In this document: positions 12,593 to 23,550 of the stretch, piece after piece
Numbering within the stretch: the stretch's first letter is position 1
Layout of the letters: each line of letters starts with the position of its first letter
Source: Ailanthus altissimus
Lineage: Eukaryota > Streptophyta > Magnoliopsida > Sapindales > Simaroubaceae
DNA: 64,000 nucleotides
Assembly (NCBI GenBank): GCA_946807835.1
Contig: OX327697.1
Coordinates: 635,001 to 699,000 of the forward strand
Reading direction: 5' to 3'
Made by a program: the position numbers and the translations under genes
The notes under the pieces: generated by a model
What the model saw: only the letters and a program-made list of their open reading frames with translations
The model's database searches: none
What the model was told of the DNA's origin: nothing

Positions 12593-12829
12593 TTACCCCT
12601 TATCTATATTCAACAAATTTAAATATACCTTAAACTTGTTCACGGATAATACCTCCATTCCCAAATCAGTAAAATTCTCCTCAGTGCTTGTCATCTCCAA
12701 CCTCACTCGTCCATTAGAAACCAACGTCTTAATATAGTGGAATTTATAAAGATGAATAGCAGACTGATTATCCAAAAATATTGTTACTATTGATTTGACC
12801 AAATTAAGTTTACCAATCTCTGCAACCAT
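12593..12829 (-). pseudogene. C3 copia RNase H tail
   Basis: A 78-codon open stretch with the copia RNase H C-terminal pattern: FLDNQSAIHLYKFHYIKT (usual CDNQSAIHLxKN...HxRTKH), then RLEMTSTEENFTDLGMEVL (usual ISTxENxADxxTKxL) and a terminal LLNI. Fragmentary, no neighbouring intact domains. Confidence 0.7.
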
Positions 12830-12882
12830 ACATCACATACTAATCTATGTCTTACTCCTTTATCTCAAGCCATTGACTCGAA

Positions 12883-12960
12883 CCTCTGTTTTAGGCCTCT
12901 GTTTTAGACATCCGTCTCAGGTCTCTGTCTTAGGCTTTTATCTTAGGTTTCTGTTTTAGG
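12883..12960. repeat. 13-bp tandem array, left part (6 units)
   Basis: Six contiguous 13-bp units: CCTCTGTTTTAGG, CCTCTGTTTTAGA, CATCCGTCTCAGG, TCTCTGTCTTAGG, CTTTTATCTTAGG, TTTCTGTTTTAGG. The array is cut at 12960 by a hAT insertion and resumes at 14030. Confidence 0.8.
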
Positions 12961-14021
12961 TAGGGATGGCAAAATGGCCTGTAAACCCGCAAACCCACTA
13001 AAACTCACCCCTGGTAGGAAGAATTTGGTAAAACTTAAAGCTGGTTTAGAATGGGTTTAGTACACAAAATTAAATCTACAATGAGTTTGGGACAGGTATA
13101 ATTTTAATAAAATATCATGTCGATAATCGTTAGGGTATCTGCAACTATTTACATTTTTTTAATTTTTCTAAAAAGAAAACCAAACCATGTTGCTTCAGTT
13201 GTGACCCTAAATAAAAATTAAAATAATAATTTTTTTACTCTTCTTCAATCTATTAATTATTCTCAACTTACTTGTTACACAATGATTCTTTACTTTTACA
13301 AAACTATTGGTTCACGCTCATTAAATATTTATTACATTATCAAATGACATATTTTGATCTCTCTTTAATCTTATCTCATTGACATTACATTACTTAAATA
13401 AATAATATGAATATTTTAAAATATGTGGATTGATTTTTTTAACTTTTTTATTTATTTTCTTTATATAATTGATATTGATAGTCATTTTGTTTTACTTTAT
13501 CACTTTTTTAATGTTTAATATGTTATTGATTTAGTTATTAGCAAATTAGCTTATCCTAAAACTATAATATACTAATATAAATTTATTTATAAGGTGTGTT
13601 TTTAAATCTTGAATTAAGCATAAGAAAAAGTATTTTTGTTTAATTAGGTTATTTTTAATTATGTTGTCTAGTTTGTATTAACTATTTATGAATTGCTTTT
13701 ATTAATTCTAACTTGAAAATAAGTTTAACTTTGATGGGAGATTTTTATTTAATTAAAATTTTATGATATGATTTTGATTGTTATATTTTATGAATTTTCT
13801 TTAAAATTAATGTTATGATTTTATATTTTTTTATAATATAAATTTACAACCACTTAAAATCTACGAATAACTCATTACAAGTTTGGTAAGGAGTACATAT
13901 CCGCTAGAGCAGTTTCATTAATGATTGCAGGTTTAGGAATGATTTAATATTTTATTTTTGAAGCAGCTGCTGATGCGAGTTTAAAGATATCCATCCCAAA
14001 CTCAATCTGCTACCATCCTTA
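12961..14021. mobile_element. Non-autonomous hAT (Ac-like) element, 8-bp TSD
   Basis: A 1061-bp AT-rich insertion starting TAGGGATGGCA and ending TACCATCCTTA (inverted repeat TAAGGATGGTA, 9 of 11 matching). It is flanked by GTTTTAGG (12953-12960) and GTTTTGGG (14022-14029), 7 of 8 matching, as expected for the 8-bp duplication of hAT elements. The TAGGGATG terminus is Ac-like. There is no transposase ORF, so it is non-autonomous. Its terminus resembles that of the larger hAT at 23559-28703 (GATGGCAAA, then GG and CCTG). Confidence 0.8.
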
Positions 14022-14029
14022 GTTTTGGG

Positions 14030-14133
14030 TTTCTATCTTGAACCTCTATCTTAAGTCTCTGTCTTGAACTTCTATCTTAAGTCTCTATCTTGGACTTCTA
14101 TCTTAAATCTCTATCATGGACTTCTGTCTGTTA
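14030..14133. repeat. 13-bp tandem array, right part (8 units)
   Basis: Eight 13-bp units following the hAT target duplication, for example TTTCTATCTTGAA, CCTCTATCTTAAG, TCTCTGTCTTGAA, CTTCTATCTTAAG. Units alternate (TCT...GAA/GGA with CTT...AAG/AAA), giving a 26-bp higher-order period in this half. Confidence 0.8.
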
Positions 14134-15589
14134 ATCTTGTGTTGATTCATGATCAGTTTAAGGCTGTGGATCTTTTTCTAGTTCAGTTTGTATATTATTC
14201 CTAGCAAGAGTTTAGGATTGTAACTTCATCTCAGGGTGAGATCTCTACACCTTACTCTGAGTTCTTCTCGAAAAATTTACTTTCATATAATCCTTCCTTG
14301 AGTAGTCATCAATCAAAGATAGTAAATACTTGTTACCACCTTGCTATATTTATTGTCCCCATAAATCAGGATAGATGTATTCTAAAACTCAATATTTTTT
14401 GTAATTTGTAATGTTAAAACTAACCTTGCATTGTTTTCCCAATGGTTAGTAGTCACAAAATTCCAACTCAGCTAGCCTTCCATTCTCAATGAGACCTTGT
14501 TTTCCTAATTATAACAAGCTTGGTTTTCCTATGTAGTCTAATCTCCTATGCTACAACTCAGTTTTAATATACCTTACATAAATAGCAGTAACAATATATT
14601 TAGTGACAATGCTTTCTTGTAAAATATACAAACTAATTTGCTTAGTATCCTTTATTATAAGCATAGAACCCCTGTTTATCCTCAAATGTTCATTTTTAAT
14701 TTTACAAGTGTATCCTGATTCATCTAGAACCCTTACAAATATTTAGGTTCTTATTAAATTCAGGAACATATTTCACATCTTTCAAGACTCTTATTATTCC
14801 ATCATGCAACTTTATAAAAATTGTACTTATCCTGATCACTTTGCACAAATTATTATTCTTCAATAGTATTTACCTCTTCATATTTTTCATATAAATCAAA
14901 CAAGTCCTTGTTAGGACTCATATAGTAAGCACATTCGAAATCTAAGACCTAATTTTTTAAATTTTCCTCCATAGAAACTGTAAAAATATTTGAATTATCA
15001 TACCTATCAAATGTTACGACTACATTTGCATGATATGGACCCTTTCTTTTAATTTTTCAATTCGTTTATAATAGTTCTCTTTAAGTGTCCCTCCTTTCCA
15101 CATAAATAGCACTTTCTTCCACTAGTTTTTAACTTAGACTTGAATTTTTCTTTGTATTTCCCGTTTTCTCTTTTCTCATTGGTTTTTTTTTTGATAAATA
15201 AGTTTTCTCAATTATCTTTCTTTACACTTTTTATTTCTTGTTTTCTTAGTCTTAGTGTAATTAAGTAATCTTTATGAGTAAAACTTTCTCTGCCATATTT
15301 AATTGCTGATTTTACTTCCTCGTAAAAATTTGGCAATGACTTTAAAAGAATAACTGTCTAATTCTCATTATTGTTTCTTTCACCAGTATTTGTCAGTCTG
15401 TATAGATCCTCTTGATTGTATCAAGTTTCTCTTCTAAAACTTTAGAGAGACCTATCCAAAAGTCAAATAATCTTTCTTTCGTAAGAATTTTACTAAATAA
15501 AGAATTAAAAATAAACAAACTTTTAAGCTTTTAGATAACTGCAAGATGATGGTGATAAACGTGGTCTCATCCATCTATGTCATATTTTC
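14134..15589 (-). pseudogene. C3 copia integrase/GAG-pre-integrase/zinc-knuckle remnant
   Basis: Minus-strand reading shows the integrase start with LEYIYPDLWG and KYLLSLIDDYSRKDY (complement of about 14260-14400; DLWG and DDYSRK are copia integrase hallmarks), a GAG-pre-integrase LWHRRLDYIG...KQGLIENGRL stretch (about 14460-14580), and a zinc knuckle CYLCGKEGHLKR (about 15060-15120) whose last Cys is lost. Stops interrupt the frame throughout. Confidence 0.7.
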
Positions 15590-16996
15590 TGTTGGTAGTA
15601 AATAAAAAAAAATTATTTATCAAAATAAACGCAGCAGAACCAGATTGTTTTGTTTATGATTACATGTATAGGGATAGAAGATTATCTTAATTTCTCGTTA
15701 TGATAAATCTTGAATTGACTGACAGCAATCTTCTCTACTATCCTTAATCTTCAAACTCAATGTGTGTGGGTACGTGAATTTTTCTTAATCTCTAAAAGCA
15801 CTAATACTCAAATCTGAGAGAATTGTATTAATTAAATTCTTTTTCTACGTAAAAATACGTTTAAAAAAAATTCTCTATATAGTTATAATAATTTTACTAC
15901 TCTATACCTCCCATAAATATAGAAATCTCCTTTGGGTATTTAAAATTTAATTAGGATTAGAAAATTAGAGTTTGATTAGGATTTAAGCTAGTAGATGAAC
16001 TACAAGACCCATAACTTTCTAGCTCCAACTTAAAAGGCATAATCCTTATTATCGCATAATATACTAATTCTTCTAAGTTAACCCCAGGTTATTCTACTAA
16101 AAATCAATGGCTATACTCTAGAAACCCATGTTATAAAGTAAAAGCTCATTTAATTAAAACTCCTTTAAATTAAATTGGGCTTGGTCTTTAGACCAATAAT
16201 AACCACTTAATTGATGTCCATAATTAAAGTTAGGCCTTGAAAAAAAAATGTCTTGCTTTTTTAATTACTTATTTGTTTATAAGTCACTGAATGCTCTAAT
16301 GATCACTTTTAATATGTTTATATTTTTAAATAAATTTACAAATAAGTATTCTTATTCAATAAATAATTTATTGAATAAACTGTGCTCATAGATTTTAATG
16401 ATCAAGTACTGTAAATAGTTTAGGTGGATATTAATTATTAGATTCTATCTTATAAATATATGTTCCTACGACTCATAAAATTATGTCTCTAAGCTTTTGA
16501 GGTTTTGATCGTTTTTATAGATCTCACTCCGTGATAACTCAAAAGATACAACTCATGAATGTAAATTCATTACCTGTTCAAGATTAAGAACAATCAAGCT
16601 TATTAAAGTTTTTGTGAATTAAGATCTATAACATTTAGCTAACCAGATTGAAATTCACAATAGTCTCGTTCAATGTAACATATACACTAATTTTTCTACT
16701 CGAAGTTTCTACTTCGATGATCAAGGTAAATCATTCACTATAAGAAGGAGAAAAACTACAACGTTACATAATGAAATGCCACTTTCATTAATAATTGTGA
16801 ACTAGATTTAATTTATAAAGAACTTATGATCTATACCCTCTGTATTAGCATCATATGCCTAATACATAGATCACATACTTTATAAATATGATCTCATTAA
16901 TGTATGCTCAATTATATATATGAATAAACTTTATTAATCTAATAAAATGTTATTATACATGCTTTAAAGGCATAAAATAACATCAAATGTCTAACA
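15590..16996. repeat. Solo LTR, family D, TSD TTTTC
   Basis: A 1407-bp insertion beginning TGTTGGTAG and ending GTCTAACA, flanked by exact TTTTC duplications (15585-15589 and 16997-17001), inside the C3 gag region. No internal coding sequence, so a solo LTR. Read on the minus strand it starts TGTTAGACATTTGATG and ends with a GGTTCTGCTGCGTTT stretch before ACCAACA, which resembles copia LTR ends; that orientation is an inference. Confidence 0.8.
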
Positions 16997-17001
16997 TTTT
17001 C

Positions 17002-17203
17002 ATCACTTATTGAAGTCCATTCTTCTTTTAGCTCTAGTAAGACTTTAACAATCTTCTACTGAGCGAGGAAAGTTTTCATCTTCTTTTGCCAAGGACAAAA
17101 TCTCTCTGCCTATTAAATTTTTTCACCTCAAATTGTGTGGTTACCATTCTTTAAATTCTTGGTAAATTACTTTTAAATCTTCTTTTAATCTTTTGAGCCT
17201 TTG
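17002..17203 (-). pseudogene. C3 gag N-terminal remnant
   Basis: Segment between the family D solo LTR and the C3 primer-binding site. By position it is the start of gag. The reading frame is broken and no motif is clear; assigned from context only. Confidence 0.4.
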
Positions 17204-17215
17204 GCTTTGATACCA

Positions 17216-17885
17216 TTATTAAAAATTTGTGCTCTAATATTATTGTTGAAAATTCACACTCTAACCCAAGATTTAAAATCCAAGAATAAATAATAGATAA
17301 TAAAAAAATAAAATCAAAAATAAAATGTCAGGGCGGCATTGCACACTTTCATGTTCAGAGCATTGTCCAAGTAAGTAGGCAATGCCTACCAAGTGAAGCT
17401 TTCTTGAAGAGGATTCTTTTTCGGTGCCCGCCTTTTATTTAGATGTTGGGGGAAGGCAAGCTACAGGAGAAATTTACAGCAATTCAGTTCCTATGAACTT
17501 ATATCTACTCCTTGAGTTAAGCAACAAGTGCGGTATTACACTATCTCAAAATAATATAGGAAATTGAATTACAAAGATTCTCTAGTATACATTTTCTCTC
17601 TATATATTGTTTCTCTCTCTAAAATAGTTTTTCTTTCAAAATTGTCATTTTTTTTTCTCTCTATATATCTCTTTCTCTTTCTATTTAAAGAGAATAAAGA
17701 AGAATTAGGTTTATTTAAGTAATTTAAATTTGAACTTTATATATAGTGATTTTTTTTTCTTATTTTTGATTAAAAAAAACTTTCTTCTCTGATTAAATTT
17801 CAATTTAAGAGAATGAAAATAGAACTCCTTTTTAGACTATAAATAAATAATCTTTATCTATAATATAGAACCAACAAACTTTACA
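17216..17885 (-). repeat. C3 5' LTR
   Basis: Lies directly beyond the C3 primer-binding site and pairs with 11910-12512 (shared sub-repeats, CTCCTTGAGTT-like stretch, CT-rich tract, AACAAACTTTACA end). It carries an extra segment of roughly 140 bp (about 17325-17465, GC-richer) absent from the 3' LTR. Confidence 0.65.
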
Positions 17886-18080
17886 AATATTGTATAATTC
17901 GGATCCACATTTTAAAACTTCGGAGCTAAGCACCTCGAAAGTCTGTTAAATTTCCCATTTAGAATGTTGTCATCGACATGAACATATTAAGGCCACTTGA
18001 TAACATCGAAATTCGACGTGACTCACATTATTTGTTGAAACTATATTCTTTAATACATTAAAAGATTTTAATATAAACTA
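17886..18080. other. Spacer right of C3
   Basis: Short intergenic stretch with no recognised gene or repeat. Confidence 0.4.
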
Positions 18081-18366
18081 TGGATTTGTTCAGATTCTTT
18101 GAAATATATAAGCTTTGTTAGTTTGCTCGAAAACCCATTTGAATAAAATGAGCTTTAGATTTTAATTTAAAACTCTCGATGACTTGTTTAGATTTCTTCG
18201 GAATATAAAAGCCTTTCAGTTCACTCAAAAAAAAACACACACACACATTAAAAATAAATGGGCTGTAAATTTTAATTTTAATTCTCGATTCGTTCAGATT
18301 TTTTCAAAATATAAAACCCTGTCAGTTTACTCAGAAACCATTAAAATAAAATATGTGAGTTTTTAA
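18081..18366. repeat. Diverged tandem repeat, about 80-110-bp units, three copies
   Basis: Three successive units start near 18081, 18177 and 18286, each with the ordered words GATTxGTTCAGATT, TTTCxxAATATAxAAxCC, GTTxACTCxxAAACC and AAAATAAA. The second unit carries a CA-rich run (CACACACACACA) between blocks. No gene is associated; the overlapping small ORF is a by-product. Confidence 0.6.
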
Positions 18367-21172
18367 GTGGTTGGAAATATGAGCTTTTCGTGGAATCATA
18401 GGTGAATTCACGGACCAGGGATGAAATTCCTTGTTTTGCCGTAGTTGCTGACACGTCGCGCGCTGAAATAATAAAATATGAACGACAAGTCGGCTGCTTT
18501 TTCTAGATGTAGATGACAAGCTGTCTATATCTAAAGGAACAAATAGAATTTTCAAGAAGCAAAGGAAAAAAAAAACACTTATTTAAATGATTAAGTGATA
18601 AAAGGTTTACAGTATATTATTTTTTTACTGAAGAGTCTCTGCGTTTAAAAAAAGAAAAATAATTAATTCTGAATTCGAATCCTCTTTTCGATGTAAAAAA
18701 TATAGTTAATTTAGAATTCAAAACCCCCTTCTCATATATATAAAAAAAAAAAAGGGTTAATTTTATTTTATCTCCTCGTGAATGATAAATATCAGCTGAT
18801 AAATTTTTTTTTTTGGCATAGCTTAGTTGGTGTCATTAAAGTTAACCATTGACTACTCTCTCTTTTTTTCAAAAAAAAATATTGATATTATATCATTGAT
18901 AAATATTAAAGATGTTATATTAGAGGACCTCTAATATCATAAATAAAGAATTATTAAGATAAAATATTATATTTTCATATTAACATATATTTAAACCTAA
19001 ACTCTTACAAAAAAAAATAACAAAAAAATCTTACAAAAAAAAGTCAATCTTAAAAAGAAAACATAGACTCATTCAAAAAAAAAATAATACAAATCATTTT
19101 ACAAAAGGGAAAATAGAACCTTTCAAAAAATGAAAACACCGACCTCAAGAAAGAGGAAAATATACAAACTTCTTAAGAATGAAAAGATTATTTGATCTTG
19201 AATCGAAAAGATCTTATTCTAAAAATTAAAATACACCACGTAAGACACAACAACCCTCACACAAAAAGGTATCACAAACATTACCATATGGTATCTTACA
19301 TCTTCCACAAATTACACAATAAAACCTAATCAAAATCGCAACCAAAACTAACATCAAAATTTTATAAAAAAAACTAAAAAAGATCAAATAGCTATAAGAG
19401 CCGTGGTTTTAAAATAGTAACATTTGTAGGAGCTATAATGCCTATATGAGCTTGTGGTAGGATTTTATTCTCAACATTTTTAGTACGATGGCCATGGGAG
19501 CTGTCATGTTGGATGAAAATAATTGCGGTGACCTTTGATGAGGCACGCTAAAGCCAATAAAAGCTTAATTAAGATCGAGATAGGTCAAGAAGATCGGTCA
19601 GGCCCCTAAGATTTGGCTGAATGCCGAAAAGACTCATCAGGAGCCATTTTATGCTTTCATCGAATTCGAGGAACACAACAACGACCACAAATGCTCGATG
19701 GGGTTGAAGAGGTTCGACGAGGCTAAGAAAACTCGTTAGGATCCAAATCGATTGGAACGTTAGACGAAGAAGACAGAAAATGAGAAAAAAAAAGAACAAA
19801 AACTAAACATAAATGGAAAGGGAAAGAGAAGATGAAAACTCTAAGTTAAAGGATAAAGAGTCCACCAAAAAGGGGGCCAAGCCTCCCTCTTCAGTGGAGA
19901 TGGGGAAATTGAAGAGGCAGCTAAAGTTTTCTTTTAGTTGAAAGTGTTTTGAATTCTTTTAGTGGAGAGACTACTTATGACTAACATAATAATTAATTTA
20001 TCCTTATATTTTCAAAGCAAAAAGACCATGATAGCCTTGAAATAAAAAATGAATTTTGTTTTTTTTGTTTCTTTTTATTTTTTTAAAATTATTTTAACAT
20101 AGCTTAATAAGAGAAGAAAAGCACCAAAAATTCAAAAAATAAAGTTCGGGAGTCTCAAAATCCATGGTTTCGTACTTATTATTGCCATATTCGTCGTTAT
20201 TTTAAGTCATCCTTGAGGCTTTTCAAACACATCGTACAAGATAGAGAATGAAGGAGGAGATGATTGTCTCATCATCCTTAGCCATTGGTTTTGACGGGCC
20301 ATAGCATCCGCTAGATTTTATTAAAATCGAAGTGCCACAGATTCATCCCAAAGTGAATGACCATCGACAAAGAGTTCAATTTTTTTTTAGTTCGCGATGG
20401 CTACGAGAGCAGTCATCTTTCTAATTTACAATTAGAATTTTAATTTTTTTTTTATAGTATTTGGTTACAATTAAAGAATAATTTTTAAAGATTAAAAAAA
20501 TTATATTGTCTCTACTTGTAAAAATTTAAATTTTAAATTTTTAAAAATATAATTTTTTTAATATGTATATAATGTCTCATTTACTATAATAATATTTTTT
20601 TATTTTTATATTATATCTTTAATAAAAATAAACTTTATTCAACTAACTTATTATCATTATTTTCTTAAAAGTCATCATATATCTAATTTTTTATATCTCT
20701 ACGACTATCATATTTTTATATGAATTTACCAAAAAAATTTATTGATTATTTTTATTTTTAAACAAAAGAATATTATTTTATTTTTTATTTTTGTACCAAA
20801 TATAATAATTTATATTAATTCATTGATTATTATTATTAATTTTACTTGATTATTGTGTTTTAAGAAATTAAATTTGAAAAAATACATGTTAAATTTAAAT
20901 TTATATATAAAAAATATTAAATTGTTTAGAATTTAAATATAAAATTTATTAAGTGTACTTTTTGGTAATCTAATCACAAATAAGCATTTTTAAGAATATA
21001 TAACTAAAAGATCTAATATTTCAAAAAAGTTTTTATAATTGACAATCAAATAATCAATGATTTTTAAAAAAAATTATACTTCTAAAAATTCTATTTTAAA
21101 AAACTCTATTTCTAAAAATTCTATTTAAAAAGCTCAACTAAAAAAGTTTTAACTCTTTAACATTAAAGTCTA
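18367..21172. other. AT-rich intergenic region, no gene seen
   Basis: Homopolymer A/T runs throughout. Around 19400-19960 the sequence is less AT-biased, but the ORFs are short, unsupported by any recognisable domain and interrupted. A tRNA-like A-box string (TAGCTTAGTTGG near 18823) suggests a possible SINE fragment, without a matching B box in place. Confidence 0.4.
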
Positions 21173-21381
21173 GTATAAATAAAAAAAATAATGTTATATT
21201 TTTTAAATAACATCTCAAAAATTTTATTTTAAATTGTTGTATTAAGTAATTATTGAGTGATAAAATAATGTAATTTTTAAAATCACTAATTACACAATTT
21301 TATTATTTAATAATCAATTAATATATTATTTAAAATAACATTTAAAAAGTGTAGCATTATTCATAAATAAAACCACTAACT
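21173..21381. mobile_element. Probable MITE with about 20-bp inverted termini
   Basis: The left end AATAATGTTATATTTTTTAA and the right end (complement AATAATGCTACACTTTTTAA) form imperfect terminal inverted repeats around about 170 bp of AT-rich sequence with no ORF. The flanks ATAAATAAA (about 21175 and 21372) could be a 9-bp target duplication, which would suggest a Mutator-like MITE, but in AT-rich sequence this match is weak. Confidence 0.5.
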
Positions 21382-21634
21382 CCTTTCATTTCTTTAATTA
21401 TTATTATTATTGCTAATTAAACTAATTAGTTAGTCTTTATTTGCTGCATCTAGCTACATATTAAAGGAAGTGTTAAATTGACAATAGCTGTAGCTAAGTT
21501 TACAAAACATTTGCTGAGATAAAGCAAAGGCTCAATAATTGGATGAAAGAATAACCAATTGACCTCCAAAATATTGGGGCAAATTGCAATAACAAATTCT
21601 TCGACACCGTACTTAATAATTTCATCCTAATTAA

Positions 21635-22348
21635 TTAGCCTGCAAAAACACCAGTCTTAGTTCCCTTTTGCAGCTTGATGAAGCTCTCATTTACCCTCTG
21701 CCGTCTGGAAAAAACTTTTTCTCGACCTCGTCGTGCATCTAAAACCAGGTGCTGCCTGAACGTTGCTATGAATGCTTCCACTCTCTCATTCAATTCTTCT
21801 TTTGAAAGCCTTGGAGCCTCCATCTCACTCTCATATTCATCACGATCATCATCATCTCCATTGCCCTTCTGTTCATCATCTGCATTATCATTGCTTTTGC
21901 TTTTGTAGTAATTTGCTTCACCTTGATCATCATCAGAACAAAATTTACACTCATTGTCCCTTCTCAGCTTTGATCTCTCTATCTTCACTTTGATCACATT
22001 GCCATTGCTTTTGCTTTTGCTTTCTTCATTCTCACGCTCACATTGTAATTGTTTGATCTTCCTTTTGACGTTGTCATCACCACCACTTTCTTGATTTTGG
22101 ACCTCACTCGATGAATTTGAGTGCATGGAAGTGAAGAAAATAGCCAAGAGCACAAGATTGAGAATCAAGAACACCCACAACCTCCATTGCTCAATAAACA
22201 ACATCATGATAGCTCTTTTCAAACCCACCATTAAAAGAGCTGTCCCTGCTGTGAACAGAACTGTGTGTATGCTTTCATCTCCAAACTCTCTCTCTTTTGT
22301 TTCTCTGGTCTTAACACACTCTTTCTTCCCTTCCATTTTCAACTTCAA
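21635..22348 (-). CDS. Membrane protein with C-terminal DUF761-like motif
   Basis: Single-exon minus-strand ORF of 237 aa. It has a charged N-terminus, two hydrophobic segments (about residues 29-51 and 55-74), then a long acidic/Ser/Lys-rich low-complexity region with Asp runs, and a C-terminal helix LSKEELNERVEAFIATFRQH (181-200). The latter matches the plant DUF761 pattern (LNxRVExFIAxFxxQ), found at the end of many small plant proteins that often have N-terminal membrane segments. Biochemical function of this family is unknown. The first ATG is used; a second in-frame ATG four codons on (MEGKKE) fits many homologues' starts equally well. A TATA-like element lies about 55-65 bp upstream. 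The complementary-strand ORFs are shadows of its low-complexity region. No damage seen. Confidence 0.8.
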   Translation of the reverse strand: MKLKMEGKKECVKTRETKEREFGDESIHTVLFTAGTALLMVGLKRAIMMLFIEQWRLWVFLILNLVLLAIFFTSMHSNSSSEVQNQESGGDDNVKRKIKQLQCERENEESKSKSNGNVIKVKIERSKLRRDNECKFCSDDDQGEANYYKSKSNDNADDEQKGNGDDDDRDEYESEMEAPRLSKEELNERVEAFIATFRQHLVLDARRGREKVFSRRQRVNESFIKLQKGTKTGVFAG

Positions 22349-22401
22349 TTATCACTTGGCAACTTAATAAGCTGCTCAATGGGGCTATATGTACACACAT
22401 G

Positions 22402-22415
22402 CTATATATATTTAT
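22402..22415 (-). promoter_or_regulatory. TATA-like element of the DUF761 gene
   Basis: The complement reads TATAAATATATATAG, about 55-65 bp upstream of the ATG at 22348. A start of transcription about 30 bp downstream would leave a short 5' UTR. Assigned from position and sequence only. Confidence 0.45.
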
Positions 22416-23550
22416 ATTGAAAAATGAAAATGCCCTTCATTGGATATCCTCTTCTTTGGTGTGTGTGTGTGTGTGTGAGGGACCAGCTGTGACTGTGATG
22501 ATCAGAAAAAGGGGAGGAAAAATTAGTGGTGATGATGATGATCAGAGAAACGTGACTGATCAAAACCAAAGCATCAGAGTGGATTGCAAGTGATAAGGGA
22601 GACAAGGAAACATAAAAATGATTCTTAAACTGAATCATTTACTATTACCATATGATTGCTCTCCCCCCCCCCCAACTTAGGATTTTAGCTTTGTTGGTTT
22701 GCATATTGTTTGGTCTTGGCGTGCAATTCCTGAGCAAATGCATCATTAGACACCGGGCAGACACACTTAACGCCTAAACAAAAGGCCTGGCACCGCCCAC
22801 CCCACTCACTGCAAATTGCTAGTGAGTAATGCTTTGGATTATTCGAATATTTGAAAGTGCTTTTAGCAATATATATATTTTTTAATACGAAAAGGAGATT
22901 TAAATTCGAGAACTTTACTAAAGTAAAGACAAATGCTTAACAATATTAAAAGCACTTTAAAACACACCCCAATCCTATCTTAGATAATGAAAAAAGATTG
23001 AAATATTTATGGGTTATAAACTGTTTTTCATAAGTCAAATTTTTTGAACCATATCATTAAAATTCTATTTCGAGTTGGTTGTAATAAAATCGACCCCGAT
23101 TAATTAACAAGCAAGAAGAAGAAGAATCCAACATAATCACTACCTCACTTTTTGGATTTCTTTTTTTATTTTAAAATATGTGCAGTAAAGTGCACTAAGC
23201 CAAGTAAACGCATGCTTTTAAAAAGCAGAAGAGAAGAAACTGAAACTGTAAGCTCTGATTGCTTTGAACAGAGCAAACAGAAAGAAATGTGACGGTCTAT
23301 TAAAGCACGCCTTGCTGCGCACCGTATCATCAGAATTTGACCCCACCATGTCCCATCTTCTCTTATATTCCAATTCTATTTTTTTGTTTTTATTTTTTTT
23401 ATTACAAAGTAATCCAATTCCAAATGATGTTCTTGAAAAACAGAAATCTCTCATCTTGTTTTACACAAATTTAAAATTTTTATTTAAAATAAAAAAAAAT
23501 ATATTTTTAAACAGATAAAAAAAGTAATTTAAATGCCAAAGAATGTGTCA
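22416..23550. other. Upstream region of DUF761 gene, no other gene
   Basis: Apart from the GT and poly-C runs I see no gene. The short ORFs overlap on both strands and carry no domain. Confidence 0.4.
22459..22477. repeat. (GT)n microsatellite
   Basis: About nine uninterrupted GT units upstream of the DUF761-like gene. A poly-C run follows at about 22663-22673. Confidence 0.9.

Larger units (their letters stand above)
11910..17885 (-). mobile_element. Ty1/copia element C3 with two nested insertions and a 13-bp array
   Basis: Two LTRs (11910-12512 and about 17216-17885) flank degraded copia sequence on the minus strand. The primer-binding site is the complement of 17204-17215 (TGGTATCAAAGC, one mismatch to tRNA-iMet). 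Possible target duplication AACAT (11905-11909) / AATAT (17886-17890), 4 of 5 matching. Coding remnants: RNase H tail at 12593-12829, integrase near 14260-14400, GAG-pre-integrase near 14460-14580, zinc knuckle near 15060-15120, gag up to about 17190. RT and part of integrase are missing; the space holds a 13-bp tandem array interrupted by a non-autonomous hAT (12961-14021). A solo LTR (15590-16996) interrupts gag. Confidence 0.75.

Noticed and set aside
12883..14133. CRISPR-like array
   Set aside because: Units are 13 bp, contiguous and without spacers, in a plant genome; it is a simple tandem array.
19569..19799. 76-codon minus ORF with a hydrophobic start
   Set aside because: No family resemblance, no splice context, and composition explained by GAA/AAC-rich DNA on the other strand.
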